Part shown: one piece after another, positions 9,059 through 24,000 of the stretch
How positions within the stretch are numbered: position 1 is the first letter of the stretch
Layout: each line of letters starts with the position of its first letter
Source of the DNA: JAUWKC01 sp035529895
Lineage (GTDB): Bacteria > Planctomycetota > Phycisphaerae > Sedimentisphaerales > Anaerobacaceae
Reading direction: 5' to 3'
Length of the DNA stretch: 64,000 nt
Assembly: GCA_035529895.1 (NCBI GenBank)
Contig: DATKVV010000024.1
Span: forward strand, 1 to 64,000
Notes under the pieces: generated by a model
The model's input: the letters and a program-made list of their open reading frames with translations, nothing else
What the model was told of the DNA's origin: nothing
The model's database searches: none
Translations under genes and position numbers: made by a program

Positions 9059-12000
9059 TGCTGTCGGCAAGGTGCTCAGATGGGCGAATCTGCGATTCCA
9101 GGTTTGGCGGTGGTTCTGAAATGGGCGGCGGGGGGAGTTTTTTGGCTGGTCCGGGAGTTGGAGTCGCGATTTTTGCGCAAGACGGAATTCGAGCAATGTC
9201 TGCGTGCATTTTCACTGCCCGATTTGAGAGTTCTTAACTGTCGTGTTCGGAGCACGAGGCAGCAAAAGGGCAGTACTTATCATGATGCCTTCAGTGTGGA
9301 GATTTGCGGCTCGATTCACGCCCCGAAGGGCGCGAACCATGCTGGGGCAAGCGTTTCAATCGAGGACGTAACAGAGGGCGCTGCAAATGCCCAAGCGGTA
9401 TACAGCCGGTTGAAGCAGTGGCAAACGGGGAATTCGGAGGTTTTTTGCTACAATTCGGACCTTGGGAGGATTCCGAGCGCGGATATGACGTTGTCAGACT
9501 GGGTCGCGGTGGGCATTATAAATATTGACTGGCTCAGATTACCCCGGAAAGGAACAAGAAAGCTGCGATTCAGGATTTGCATACACAACTGTGAAAGCGG
9601 CGACAGGTTTGCTTTTGCCGAATGCTGTTTTGCTTACGAGAACAGCGTCTTGGGCTATATGGACCTGCAAGAGAATGTCCAGCGAGCCAGGACGCTGGCA
9701 GTGGCGCTGGCATTTGCGGTCAGTGCGGCGGACAACAAGATGTATGATTGCGAGGTTGACCTAATAAAGAACTGGGCGAGAGGGAATATCGATACCTGTA
9801 AGGTGTCGGATAAAGTCAGAGAGAGACTGGAAAAGGCGCTGGAAAAGACCGTCGGTTTTTTCCGTGAAGGCAATCACGTGGACTGTTGCAGAATTTGCAG
9901 AGAAGTTGTAGAAATTGTGCCGGTTGGGGAACGGTACGATATTCTGGACCTTTGCCTGCGTGTGGCGCGAGCGAATGGGACGGCCACAGTGGAAGAGGTA
10001 AGTCTCCTGAAGAAGCTGGCCGAGTGGCTGGAAGTTGACATGGAGCGGTTTCGCAGAATGATGGAGAAGATTCTTCCGTCGAGCATGCACGAAGTCAAAG
10101 ATGCGGAGATTATTCTCGGGGTCAAATCGGACATGAGTAAGGACGAGACACGGCGGCATTTGAATAAAGAGTACAGGAAATGGAATGCAAGAGTAACCAA
10201 CTCGGACCCTGAGATTCAAAACCAGGCGGACGATATGGTGAGATTCATAGCGGAGGCACGAAAGGAGTATATTGCCTGAGGAGGCGGGGGGTAGTTGGGC
10301 CGTGCCTTTAGGTCAGGACAAGATTTTGATGGTAACGAGGCATGAGCAGGCTTTTTATAGGTCGATATTGCGAGATGGCCCAGATTTTGGCCTGTTTTTC
10401 ACTTAGGGCAGGCCGAATTTGTGCCGATACAATATGACAAGCTCGTTCGAAGTTCGTTAAGTATAGGAACGGGAGGTTGAAGATGAGTGTACAAAACTGG
10501 TCGGAAGACGTTATCCTTGCCGAGCTGCAGCGGGAACCGCAATTGGGGGAGGAATTGAAAACAGTAATCGACCTGACGAACGACAGAGGCGACTGCGACG
10601 TGATACTTGATTTCTCGGGGGTGGATATTATAACTTCTCCAAGCCTTGCGAAGCTGCTGAAGCTGCGTCAAACGTTAATAGATTGCGGGCATCGTCTTAT
10701 TCTGTGCAGCGTTTGCGAGTTTACCAAGAGCGCGTTCAGGGTAACCGGTCTGGACGGGCTTTTTTGCCTTTTGGACGACCGGGCGACAGCGTCAGCAGAA
10801 CTTGGGGCTTCAGCAAGTCACTGAGCCGAATTAAGCGGAAATCATAGCGCGTATTCGGGCTATGATTTTCATTTGAGTCAACTCACACCGGAAAAATGTT
10901 TTTCGCTTATGTAGCGGGGTCCTTTCTTTTGTGCCGGGCGGGCGGCGTGTGCGCCGCTTTGCCGGGCACTTCATTTCTTAGGGATTTCTCACAGCACGCC
11001 TTAAAAAACGCAATCCCTGCACAGCCGGGGCGCAATCGACAGTAATATTGCCGTGCAGCGATATTCCGACCATAGCCGGAATATGCCGGGAGCGTCTTGA
11101 CTACGGAGCGATATATTTCGACAATGATGCCGTGTACTTTCGGCGTACGGGAAGGGGACGACGGGAAGGTGTATTTGTCGAGAGTGAATATGTGGTTGAG
11201 GCCGAGGGGCGGCGATATGAATCTTAAGGAAAAGATTACCGACTACTCTGTGAGGCACTACAAATTAGTTACGACAGGAATGGTCGTCTTTGCGCTCGTT
11301 ACCGGGGCATTAATATCTCTTATAAAGGTTGACACGGACCCGGAGAACATGCTTTCGGAGGATGAGCGGGTCAGAGTGTTTCATAACCAGACGAAAAAGC
11401 AGTTCGCGTTAAGCGACATTGTGGTGGTCGGGATTGTCAATAACGAGGACGCCAACGGTGTTTTTAATGTGGAGACACTCGGCAAGATTTATGAGCTAAC
11501 GGAGTTTGCGAAAACGCTGCGCTGGCCCGACGAAAAAGGCCTCAATAAGCAGGTTGGGGTGATTGAAGCCGACCTGTTAGCACCATCGACGGTTGACTAT
11601 ATCGGGCAGGGAGGGCCGGGGGAGGTGAGATTCGAATGGCTGATGAAGAAGCCGCCGCGCACGCAGGCTGAGGCGCTGGAGGTCAGGGATAAGGCGATGT
11701 CCAACCCTTTGCTGAAGGGGACGCTTTTTTCTGAAAAGACGGCCAAAGCCATGTGCCTGTACCTGCCGCTTACGAGCAAGGATTTGAGCTATAAGGTGTA
11801 CAGCAGGCTGCAAGAGAAGATGGCGGAATTGAAGGGGGAGGAAGAGTATCACATTACGGGGCTGCCGGTTGCGGAGGATACGTTCGGCGTCGAGATGTTC
11901 ATCCAGATGGCGATCTCGGCGCCGCTGGCGATGGTGGTGATTTTTATTCTGATGCTGATATTTTTCCGGAAGGCGGTGCTGGTCATCTCGCCGATGATAG

Positions 12001-15000
12001 TGGCGGCAGTTTCGGTGATTTCGACGATGGGGCTGTTAATCGGGCTGGGGTATCCGGTGCACATCATGAGCTCGATGATACCGATTTTCCTTATGCCGAT
12101 AGCGGTGGTGGACTCAGTGCACATTCTGTCTGAGTTCTTCGACCTGTACACGAAGCAGAAGGGCAGAAGAGGCACGATAGTGGAGGTTATGAGCGCGTTG
12201 TTTGAACCGATGCTTTACACGTCGCTGACGTCGGCGGGGGGGTTTGCGTCGCTGGCGCTGACGCCGATTCCGCCGGTGCAGGTGTTCGGGATTTTCGTTG
12301 CCATCGGGATTATGATTGCGTGGGTGTTTACGGTTACGTTTGTGCCAGCGTATGTGATGATGATAAGTGAGCGGTCGCTTGCGAACTTCGGTCGCGAGGT
12401 ACACCACGCGGATAAGCCGAGCTGGCTCAGCCGACTGCTCGAAGCGGCGGGGCGGTTCACTTACAATCAGGCCAAAGGCATACTGTTGGTTGTGCTGATA
12501 GTAACAGCAGTCGCGGTTTACGGTATTACGCGAATCAATGTCAACGATAATCCGGTGAAGTGGTTTTCGAAGCGCCACCCGATAAGGCAGGCGGACATTG
12601 AATTGAACAAGCACTTCGGCGGGACATACATGGCGTATCTCGTACTTGACCCGAATGAGAGCAGGCACGATTTCTACAAATATATTAACGAGCTTCGCAA
12701 TCGCGTGCTGGCCAAAGGAGCCGAGCTTAAGGGCAGGTTTCCAAAGGCGCCGGAAGTTGCGGCGGAGGCGGAAAAGCTGCTGCTGGAGAGCGCATCGGGT
12801 GAAGAAAGCAAGGGCGAGCTGCTCGAAAAGCTCAGCAGGCTGGCAGAAGCAAGGCAGGCTTCGGCGGGTCAGGGGCAGGCCGATGTGTGGTACGAGCTTG
12901 CCGACTTTTTCGAGATGGAGAAGGAGCGGGTCAAATTGTTCAAGCAGCCCGGCGTTCTGCGTTATATCAGCAGGTTGCAGGAGTATCTTGGGGAGTCGGG
13001 GCTGGTTGGGAAAAGTAACTCGGTGGCAGATGTGGTCAAGAAGGTCCATCAGGAACTGATAGACGGCAAACCGGAGAACTATAGAATTCCGGATTCTTCG
13101 GAAGCTGTGGCGCAGTGTCTGCTGCAATTTCAGAGCAGCCATAATCCCGATGACCTGTGGCACTTGGTGACATACGATTATATGCACGCCAATATCTGGC
13201 TTCAATTGACCAGCGGCGATAACAGGGATATGGAAAAGGTTGTGAAGGCGACGGAGAAGTTTTTCAGGGACAATCCGCCGCCGGTACCTATCAAATACAA
13301 CTGGGCGGGGCTTACTTACATAAATACGGTCTGGCAGGAGAAAATGGTCTGGGGGATGCTGCAATCGTTTATGGGCAGCTTTCTGATTGTGTTCATAATG
13401 ATGACGATACTGTTTCGGTCGGCCCTTTGGGGCATCGTGTGTATGATGCCGTTGCTGATAACCATAGTTATTATCTACGGTATTATCGGGCTGGCGGGCA
13501 AGGATTACGATATGCCGGTGGCGGTGCTGAGCGCTTTGACGCTTGGTATGGCGGTGGACTTTGCGATACATTTCCTGGAACGTGCGAGGGTCAGCCATGC
13601 GGAGACGGGCTCGTGGAAGCTGAGCGCCGGTGTGATGTTCGGGGAGCCGGCGCGGGCGATAAGCAGGAATGTTCTTGTAATTGCGATCGGGTTTTTACCT
13701 TTGTTGGCGGCGCCACTGGTTCCGTACAGGACGGTGGGGATATTCGTGTGCGCGATAATGGCGTTGTCGGGCGCCGTTACGCTGTTGGCGCTGCCGGCAG
13801 TGGTTAAACTGGCGGAGAAAGGTCTTTTCAGGGCGGTCAAGGCGCCGGTGTCGGCGGGGTGCAACTGCGGTTTATGCCTGGCTGTTTCGGCGGCAACGGT
13901 GGTGCTGGTGTCCATAAACCTGCACCAGTACTGGAATCTTGGCTGGAATAAACTGGGGTGGATTATTATAATAGCGATACCGCTGACGGGGCTATTGTGC
14001 GGCATCCTGTCGCGGCGGCAGGCCTGCAAGGCAGCCGGAACAAAGGAGACTAAAACTAAGGGGGTAAGCCATGAATGTTGAAAGAGTGTTGCGAGGTGTG
14101 GCGGGCTCTTTTGTCCTTGTCAGCATATTGCTGGCGCACTTTCACTCACCTTACTGGTTGTTCTTCACCGGTTTGGTGGGTCTGAATTTGGTGCAGTCGG
14201 CCTTTACGAATTGGTGTCCGATGATGTCGATACTGAGAAAGCTCGGGGTAAAAGACTGAGTCGGGGCAAGAGTAAAAAGAAAGTGAGGTCTAAGATGAAG
14301 AGCATAAGTATAACATTGTTGGCGGTTATCTTTGCGTTTCCGGTCCGGGCCGCCGAGGAGGCGAATGCACCCAAGTCGGACAAAGGCACGGCGGCCAAAG
14401 CGGAATCGGAGCAGGTCCCTGATGTTAATACCATTGTTCACAAGGCGAACCTTGTCGCATACTATCAGGGAAAGGACGGCAGAGCGAAAGTCAATATGAC
14501 AATCACAAACAAGAACGGGCAAAAGCGAGAGCGAGAGTTCATTATTCTGAGAAAAGACGTGGAAGACGGGGGGGACCAGAAATACTTTGTCTATTTTCTG
14601 AAGCCGGCGGACGTTCGGAAAATGGTATATATGGTTCATAAGCACGCGGACGTCAAGAAGGACGATGACAGATGGCTGTATCTGCCGGCGCTTGACCTGG
14701 TGAAGCGAATTGCGGCGGGGGACAAGCGGACGAGCTTTGTGGGGTCGGACTTTTTATATGAGGATGTTTCCGGCCGGAGCCTGGAGGAAGATGTGCATGA
14801 ACTGACAGAGACCACGGAGAAATTCTTCGTCGTGAAGAACGTGCCGAAGCAGCCGGACACGGTGGAGTTCAGCTACTACACGGTTTCGATAGACAGTAAT
14901 ACTTATGTACCCATGAAGATGGAGTTCTACGATAAAAACGGCAAGCTGTATCGAGTTATTGAGTCGGTAAAGGTCGAAACGATTCAGGGCTTTCCGACCG

Positions 15001-18000
15001 TTGTCAAATCGGTTGTTTCGGATTTGAATACAGGCAGCAAGACGGAAATGGAATTCAGCGACATCAAATACGACATCGACCTGGGAGACATATTCACCGA
15101 GCGATACCTTCGCGCGCCGCCAAGAGAGGCGATGAGATAAGGAATATCGTGGAATGATAAGTCAATCTCCTGATACTGCCCCTCAGGCAGAAAAAGTGCA
15201 GATCCAACTGCTCAGCGAATCAAGCGTTTCCAAGAGAATTTCGAAAGTTCGGTCATTGGCTCAAACCGCCATATATCTTTCGCGAAGGGCCATTCAACGC
15301 GCGAATCCATCTCTAAGTGAACGAGGAGTGGATTTAGCTTTTGTTGCAAATCACTACGGAGAAGAACTTGCTGAGGGACTTCGCCTGTACATGGAGCATA
15401 AGCAGCTATGAAGAAACCTGACATAATCGCCGCATTGGATATGGTAATCGAATGTTTTGAGAAGGTTGGGATAGCGTACTACATAGGAGGTTCTGTGGCA
15501 AGTTCTGCCTACGGCATTGGCCGCGCGACAATGGATGTCGATTTGGTTGCCAACGTCGAACTAAAACAAGCTAAGGATTTGGTAACAGCTCTTGAAAAGG
15601 ACTACTACATCGATGCCGACACGGTCAGGGATGCGATTCGTAGAAGAACATCTTTCAACCTGATTCATCTTGATACTATGCTCAAGATCGACGTTTTCAT
15701 TGTAAAGGATGAACCGTATGATTCTCAGGCATTCGCCAGGCGTCAACCCGACACTTTGGATGAGGAAAGTTCTCGCAAGCTGTATTTATCTTCGCCGGAG
15801 GATATTATACTTAACAAGCTGCGATGGTATCACAGCGGCGGCAGGGTATCAGAACAACAGTTGAAAGATGTCTTAGGCGTCTTGAAGGTTCAGGGGGATA
15901 AGCTGGATTTGGAATATCTCAAATACTGGGCATCAAGGCTAAGTCTATCTGATTTGTTGAATCGTTCACTTGATGATGCCGGCATGATAGAAGGTGCATA
16001 ACAAGCGACCGGGCACGGACCCTGACGTACGTCAGCGCCGACGGTACAAGGCCATAAATGCCAGCGAAGGAAGATCGGTTGATTTTTTCAATAAGCCGTT
16101 TTACTTTACGATATCAGTGGCCTAAATGTGGGCGTGGAATAAATCTATGGAGAATAAACGGCCTTAAGTCATTTCAATGTCCGAGATGCAAAACAAGGAT
16201 GCTCCTTTTGGAGGCATATTTAAAGATAAGAAATTGAAGACTTTCGATAGCAACTCGAACTTGTAATATGTGAGATAAAAGGATTGCATTGTGATGTTAC
16301 AGGTTTACATTGAGCGATCGTAAATAAGTGAAAAATGCACTTTTGACGTTGATTCGTTGCATAATGCCTGCTCTTGCAATTGGACGTTTACATACGACAA
16401 TTGTAAGATACACTTATCGCATCTTTCGGCGAAGTCTGTCCGCCGAAGGCGGCTAACTTATGATTATTGAATATTACAAAGTGATCGATAGACTACTCAC
16501 AGGTTTCTCGATATTTGTACTTCTTTCTTTACCTGTCAAAGCACAGGAAGATAATGCAAACAATCCTGCCTCACTGTTATCAAATCTGGATGTGCACGGT
16601 TTTTACGAGATGAGGGCGGGGTACCGGACGCGAAACGACCCACACGGGAAAGACATGTCGATTATGGAGAACCGGCTTCAGCTCGACTTGTCGTCATTTC
16701 TGGACTGGGCGGATTTCAAGTTCAAGGGCGACTTGACCGGCGATTTGGTAATGGAAGAGGCGGATTTCGATGTGCGTGAAGCGTGCATGTCCGCAAGGCC
16801 TTTGGATTTTATGGATTTGAAGGTGGGCAGGCAGATTCTGACGTGGGGGACAGGCGACCTTGTTTTTATCAACGACCTTTTTCCGAAGGACTGGCAGTCT
16901 TTTTTTATCGGCAGAGACGTCGAATACCTGAAGGCGCCGTCTGATGCGGCCAAGGCGAGCCTGTTCAGCGAGTGGGTGAATCTGGACATTGTTTTTACGC
17001 CGCAATTTGACCCGGACCGATATATTACGGGGGAGCGGATTTCATACTGGAACTCAGGTTACGGCAGACTGGCGGGTCGAGGTGCGATAATCCACACCGA
17101 CAAGCCCAACCGCTGGTTCAGAGATTCGGAAATTGCGGCGCGACTCTACAAGAACATCAAGAATTATGAATTTGCGATGTACGGCTACCGTGGTTACTGG
17201 AAAAGTCCGGGCGGGCTTAACGCCGGCAGGACGCAGGCAATCTTCCCGGACTTGAATGTCTACGGGGCGAGTGTTCGCGGGGCCGCCGGCAAAGGGATAG
17301 GGAATCTGGAATTCGGGTACTACGAATCGGACGACGACCAAAGCGGGAGAAACGGGCTGGTTAACAACTCGGAGCTGCGGTTTTTGGCGGGCTATACCCA
17401 GGAAATCGGCAAGGATTTTACGGCGGGGCTGCAATACTACCTCGAATATATGCTGGATTACGAGCAGTATAAAGACAGCATGCCAGCAGGGCTGGGACGG
17501 GACAGGGACAGGCATGTGATGACGGTGCGTCTGACGAAGCTTTTGATGAATCAGAACCTGCGCTGCTCGCTGTTTACATATTTTTCGCCTTCGGACAAGG
17601 ACGTCTATATGCGTCCGAACGTGAACTACAAGGCGAGCGACAATTTGGCGCTGGAGGTGGGTTCGAACATCTTCTTCGGCGATTACCCAAACACTTTCTT
17701 CGGGCAGTTTCAGAACAATACCAATATTTACGCCGGCGTGCGCTACAGTTTCTGACCCTGTGCGCTGTGAATCTTTATCGTATTTTTTGCTGTTGCAGCG
17801 GAGAAAAGGAATCTTGCGGGCGCAATGGGGCACAATCGGCGCAGGAATGGTTTGGTTCAGAGGGCGTTAGATAACGAACAGAATAGACTGAAAGTTTGAG
17901 AGCGGTCTGCAGCAATCGCAAGAGGATGCCCCCAAAGTGGATATGTGAAATTTCGAGCATTTAATTTGGGAAAATTTGTTGCAATTATTTGCTTTGTGGG

Positions 18001-21000
18001 TTAGGATTACGCCCAAGTGAGGTCTTGGCGTATGGCTAAGCAGGCTGAAAAGAAGGACAAGCGCGGCGATACTGCCGTTATCGGTTTTGTCGATGGATTG
18101 AGCGAGGAACATCGAATGCTCGTAATTCTGAAGGCGCAACTGTACGGCGGCAGGTGGGAACCGATGCTCGATGACCTTAGGAACCGATTGGCAGGCAAGC
18201 CATACATATTCAAGCTCGCAAACCGCATAAAAGACGACATTGAACGAATCGAACGGATGGAGAAATTCGAAGCGGAACACAATGTTGATTTGGCTGATTA
18301 TGTTGAGATGCCGTGAAAGCGGGGGTAAAGGCAAACGGGAGCAGTGGTGAAAGGATTAGTCACGTTCCAAGGATTTTAGAAGAGGTCATAGAAATGCTTA
18401 AAGTGTCGGCGTGCAGGTTGGTATTGGCGGCGAATCTGTTGTTTGTTTGCAGCGGCCGGAGGTGTTTTTCCGAGCAAGTCGGAACGGAGCGGCTTGTTTC
18501 ACCGGAGCTGCTCCAACACGCCGGGCTGGAGGTCGTGTGGCACAAGAAGCTGCCGATGAGGGAAAAGGAGCAGTTGGACCGTCTTGTCGTTGTTGCCGAC
18601 CGTATCTATGCGCTATCAAGCGAGAACTATATTGTGTCGTTGAACAGGGAAAAGGGCAATTTGATATTCGGGAGGTCTTTTGGACGGGCCGGCACGGCGG
18701 TTCTTGGGCTGGACCATTATGATGACAAGCTTATATCCATAGTGGGCAACCAACTGGTCGAGGTCAATCCTGAAACGGGCACAGAACTGAGCGCCAAGCG
18801 TCTGGAGTTTGGCATAACGTGTCCTGCCGCCCGCAACAGCTCCTGTTACTATATAGCGAGCACGGCCAGACGTTTACGCACTTATCGGGCCGAGGACAAG
18901 GTAAGACTCTATGAGGCGGCCGCTGAGAACGATTCGATAATTACATCGGTCATCGCCGATGACAATTCTGTGGTCTTTGCGACGGATGGCGGCAACGTAA
19001 TATGCGCCGCGGCGGATAAGCCGAAGAAGCTGTGGGAATTCAACGCGTCGGACGGGATTGTCGGGGCGATTGTGAGAGACGGCGACTCGCTTTTTGCGGC
19101 CAGCAAAGATACTTACGTTTATAAGCTCAACATGGAGACGGGCACGCCTCCGGTGTGGAAGTATCAGACAGACGCGCTGCTCGACAGGGGGCCGCGGGTG
19201 ACGGGGGATGTTGTCTATCAGTATGTTCGGGATAAGGGTTTAACCGCTATAGATAAAGAGACCGGCCGGTTTATGTGGCGAGTCGACGGAGGCATTGATT
19301 TGCTTGCGGAGGGCGGCGGGAAGGCATACGTGATTAAGAGCGAAGGAGAATTGGTGGTGATGGACAACAGCCGGAAGAAACGGTTGTATTCAGCTAATTT
19401 CGCAAGGGTCTCGAAATATGCGGCCAACACGGTGGATTCCAAAATCTACATTGCCGACCAGACCGGGCGGATTGTCTGCCTTAAACCTGTCGATTAAGGT
19501 CTCGGTAAAGTCGTTAATTTCAAAATCATAGTAGGAAGGTTGCAGGAAAAAGGAGTTCAAATGGATGTTAGAGTCAAGACAGCGCTGGTAAGCGTTTCCG
19601 ACAAGAGCGGCGTCGTTGAGTTCGCAAAGAAACTGAGCAAAATGGGAGTCAGGATAATCAGCACCGGCGGGACAGCCAAGGCGCTCAAGGAGGCGGGGGT
19701 GAATGTTGTGGGTATTGAGTCAGTTACGGGTTTTCCTGAAATGATGGACGGCAGGGTAAAAACCCTGCATCCGAAGATACACGGGGGGCTTTTGGGGCTT
19801 CGGGACAAGGCTGAACACGCTGCGGCAATGAAAGAGCATGAGATTGAGCCGATTGATTTGGTGTGCGTAAATCTGTACCCGTTCGAAGCAACGATTGCGA
19901 GGCCGGGCTGTAGACTGGAGGATGCGATTGAGAATATTGATATTGGCGGGCCGAGCATGCTTCGCTCGGCGGCTAAGAACCATAAGTTCGTTACGGTTGT
20001 GACAAGCCCTGACCAGTACGGCAGGGTGGTCGGAGAGATGGAGAAGAAAAATGGGGCCGTGAGCGAGGAGCTGCGGAGCGACTTTGCCCGGGTTGCGTTC
20101 GGGCTGACGGCTTCGTATGATGCGGCTATCTCGAAATATCTGAACAAGAGGGCGGGTGTGGCGTATCCGGAGAGGGTCTCGGTGGCACTGAAGAAGGAGT
20201 CATCGCTGCGTTATGGCGAGAACCCTCATCAGACGGCGGCATTCTACAAGCTGGCCTCAAGCGGCGAGACATCGGTGAGCAGCGCCAGATTGTTGGAGGG
20301 GGGCACGCCTATCAGCTTCAATAACCTGCTGGATACCAACGCGGCGTTCGAGCTGGTCAAGGAGTTCAAAGAACCGGCGGCGGTGGTTGTCAAGCATCTT
20401 AATCCGTGCGGCTGCGCGGTTGACGAGGACATTATTGAGGCGTACCGGAAGGCCTACGAGTGTGATGTGGTGAGCGCATTCGGGGGGATTGTGGCGCTGA
20501 ACAGGAAGGTGGACGCTGAACTGGCCCGAACGATTATGGAGTCGTACAGCCGGTTCGGCAAGGTGCGAGGGGCAGGTGGGTTCTTTGCGGAAGTGATAAT
20601 CGGGCCCAAATTCGAGCCGGAGGCGGTCGAGATAATCAGGACATTGAAAAGCTGGGGCAGCAGGGTCCGGCTGATGGAGACAGGGCCGATAGACAGGGCC
20701 AGAATTGACTGCGGCGAATATGACGCGCGGTGTATTATAGGGGGGATGCTATTGCAGCAGCGGGATTTGGCGGGCTGGGAGCCGGAAGTCCTGAGTTACC
20801 CGACGAAGGCCAGGCCGACCAGGGAACAGCTTGAGGATTTACGAATTGCCTGGCTTGTGGCCAAGCATACCAAGAGCAATACGATAGTTTTGGTTAAGAA
20901 CCGTAAGGTGTTAGGGGTGGGGGCGGGGCAGATGAATCGGGTGGAGTCGGGGCTTATCGCGTTTAAGCACGCGGGGGATGAATCAAGGGGCTGCGCGATG

Positions 21001-24000
21001 GCATCTGATGCGTTTTTCCCGTTCCCTGACAACGTCGAGAACGCCGCGAAGGCGGGAGTGGCTGCAATAATTCAGCCGGGTGGGTCGAATAAGGACGAGG
21101 AGGTCATCGCAACTGCGGACAAGCACGGGATTGCGATGGTGTTTACGGGCAAACGACATTTCAAGCACTGAGAAGGGCGTTCCGGTGGGAATGCAGTATT
21201 TGTGACCAGCTTACGGTCGTACCGCTTAGAGGGTAATCGGTGTCCGGACCTGATGAAAGATGTTGCAGGGAGGGCAGATGCGGAAGCGAATAGTCGCAGG
21301 GACCGCCATCCTGGCCGTGATATCAGGGGGGGTAATTCTTCACTTTATTATTTCGGCACGACAGGAAGCACGTTCGGACGCAACATTTCAAGATGAACCT
21401 GAGGCGCACGCCTTGTATGACAAGATGATTGAGGCGATGCGGCACGCGCAGAGTCTCTCTTACCGAAGCGAGTACCGGCTGGAGGCTAAAGGGACGGGAC
21501 CGGAGCCGTGCACGTATACTGTTTGGATGAAAAAACCGAATTACTTCCGCGTGGAAAGCACGGCCGCGAACGGCGAGGAAAGGGGCACTTTAGTCGGGGA
21601 CGGCGATTTCCTCTGGATATACTGGGCCAAGAAACGGCCTTTTTTCAGTCATGAAGATAGCAACGACTACGAGAGGACCTGTACGAATGTCTACATGACG
21701 GAAGCAACGCCGCCGGGTAAACACTCTATCGGACACAAGACGGGTCTGCTCGGTGGGGGCCTGGGGATGACCATAATCGATCCCAGCACCTTCCACGGGT
21801 ACACGGACTCTCTTCAACCGTATATCGACGGGGTAAGAAGCCTGGGAACAGAGACGGTCGGAGAAGCGGAATGTGATGTGATTGAAGTGAGTTTTATGAA
21901 AGGCCAGCGGAGCTGGTACCTGTGGCTTTCGAAAAAGGACCGGCTTGCCCGCAAGTTGAAACAGGTGGTACACGTGTCTTATGATATCATTTTCCATGAA
22001 TTGTGGTCGAATGTTACTGTCGACGGCGAAATTCCGACGGAGAAGTTTGTGTGGAGCCCACCTGAGGGCTGGCAGCAATGGCGTATGCCGGACCCGGAGG
22101 AAATGCTGCTGAAGGCCGGCCAGCAGGCTCCGGACTTCAACTTGCGTCTTGCGAATGGCAGGCCAACGAAGCTGTCCGACTACCGTGGTAAGATTGTGTG
22201 GTTTTACATATGGCGGGCGGGGTGACCGGCATGCCGAGAGGAGATGCGTCATCTCCAGAAGCTTCACAAGCGGTACAAAGATAAAGACCTGGTGATCCTG
22301 GGCTTTAACTGCTCAGATAATAAAAAGATCGCGCTTGACTTTCTTGGCGATAATTCGGCGACGTTCCCGAACATTATCGATTCGTCAGAGGCCGCCACCA
22401 GAACCGGATTCGAAGATTACAAGATGAGCGGCGTGCCCTTGAATTATATTATCGACAGAGAAGGGAAGGTAGTGGATGCCTGGTACGGATATGAGGAGGG
22501 GCATAAACGAGCAAGGGCGGCTTTGGAGAAGCTGGGGGTGGAATGACAGCTCTCAATGTTTTTGATTCAGCGCTCTGGTCAGAGACATACTGTCGATAGG
22601 TCAAACAATCAAGTTGGCAGCGGGCTTGCTGGAAGCAAAAACCCGGACGCATTGTCGGGCATTCCGTTGCGTTTTGTTGGCACCTATCGGCCCTTTGCTT
22701 ACAGTCCTGCGGTTTTTCGCAGTTTCTGCACCCTATCGGTTTTTTCGCAGGTGAAGTTGGGCAGGTTGCGTCCGAAGTGGCCGCCGTAAGAGGTTTGGGC
22801 ATAAATCGGGCGGTCGAGCTTCAGGTGGGCAATCATAGCCTTGGGCGTCAATGGGAAGAGCTGCCTTACGATTTGGCTTGTCTTTTTCTCACTGATTTTT
22901 GCAGTTCCGGCCGTGTCGACCAGGATAGAAATGGGGTCTGCGTCCGCCGCTGCCCACCGCACCCAGATTCACCAGCACAAAGACCAGACAGCCGAAAACA
23001 ACAAATACGTCTCTTTTCGTAAGGTTACGTTTGTGTCTCATACTCTCGGCACTCGCTCCAGCCCTTAATCACCCGGATAGTTCTTGAAGTTGTACATCCA
23101 ATGGTTGGGGTCGTCCCAATCGGTCGGTGGGGGCATTTGCGAAGGTATCGGCCAGCCACGATGCCACCAGAGATACCACAAGCCCTTGAGTCCAACCTTT
23201 CTCGCCGAGAAATCCAGAAACAGCAGGTTCACCGCCCCGTTATGCCGGTTCAGACAAAAATTCCTTATCTCGTTTCTGTTAGTGCCTGGGTAGTACGGCT
23301 CCCCGTCGTATGTCGGAGGCTGGTCGGAGGGCAGTGGGGTAGCACCACCTCCGGCGCCGTCCACGAGTATGGGCGCCCTCTCGGCATTTTTAGCCCCAAG
23401 CGGGAAGAATCCCCAGAGCTTCCATGTGCCATCCGGCAGCTTCCCGCCCCGGACATTTCCCGTATCGCGGCTAATCCAGTGGTTATACCCGTAACTGAGC
23501 AGATAATGTTTACCCGGCGGAGGAACGCTCTCCCAGGTGATTTCGTAAGAATCATACCACTCCGCCCAGGCCGTGAACTTTCCTCCGCTGTAAGGCTCCC
23601 AAAAAACATCTCCCGGTTTTGCCGCCTCCGGGCACAAAAGTAGCTTTTCATTCTTAAAGTAGGGCCACAAATACGGCCACCAGCTCAGGTCTTCAGGCGT
23701 AACGCCGCCGTTATCAATTAAAAATGCATGCCACGCGACACCCCAAACCTGCAGGTTGGAGAGGCACACCGCTTCCTTGGCCCGTCTGCGTCCGCCGCTG
23801 CCCACCGCCCCCAGACTCGCCAGCGCAAAGACCAGACAGCCCAAAGCAACTAAAAAGTCCCATTTCGTAAACTTGGCTTTATACCTCATAATCGTGTATT
23901 TACCTTTCCGGCTAATTATTTTAGTAGTCCTTGAAGTTCTTCATCCATTCCGGCCAAACCGGCGGCGGGTCGTTGTTCGGATTCCAGTTGGGGTGCCAGT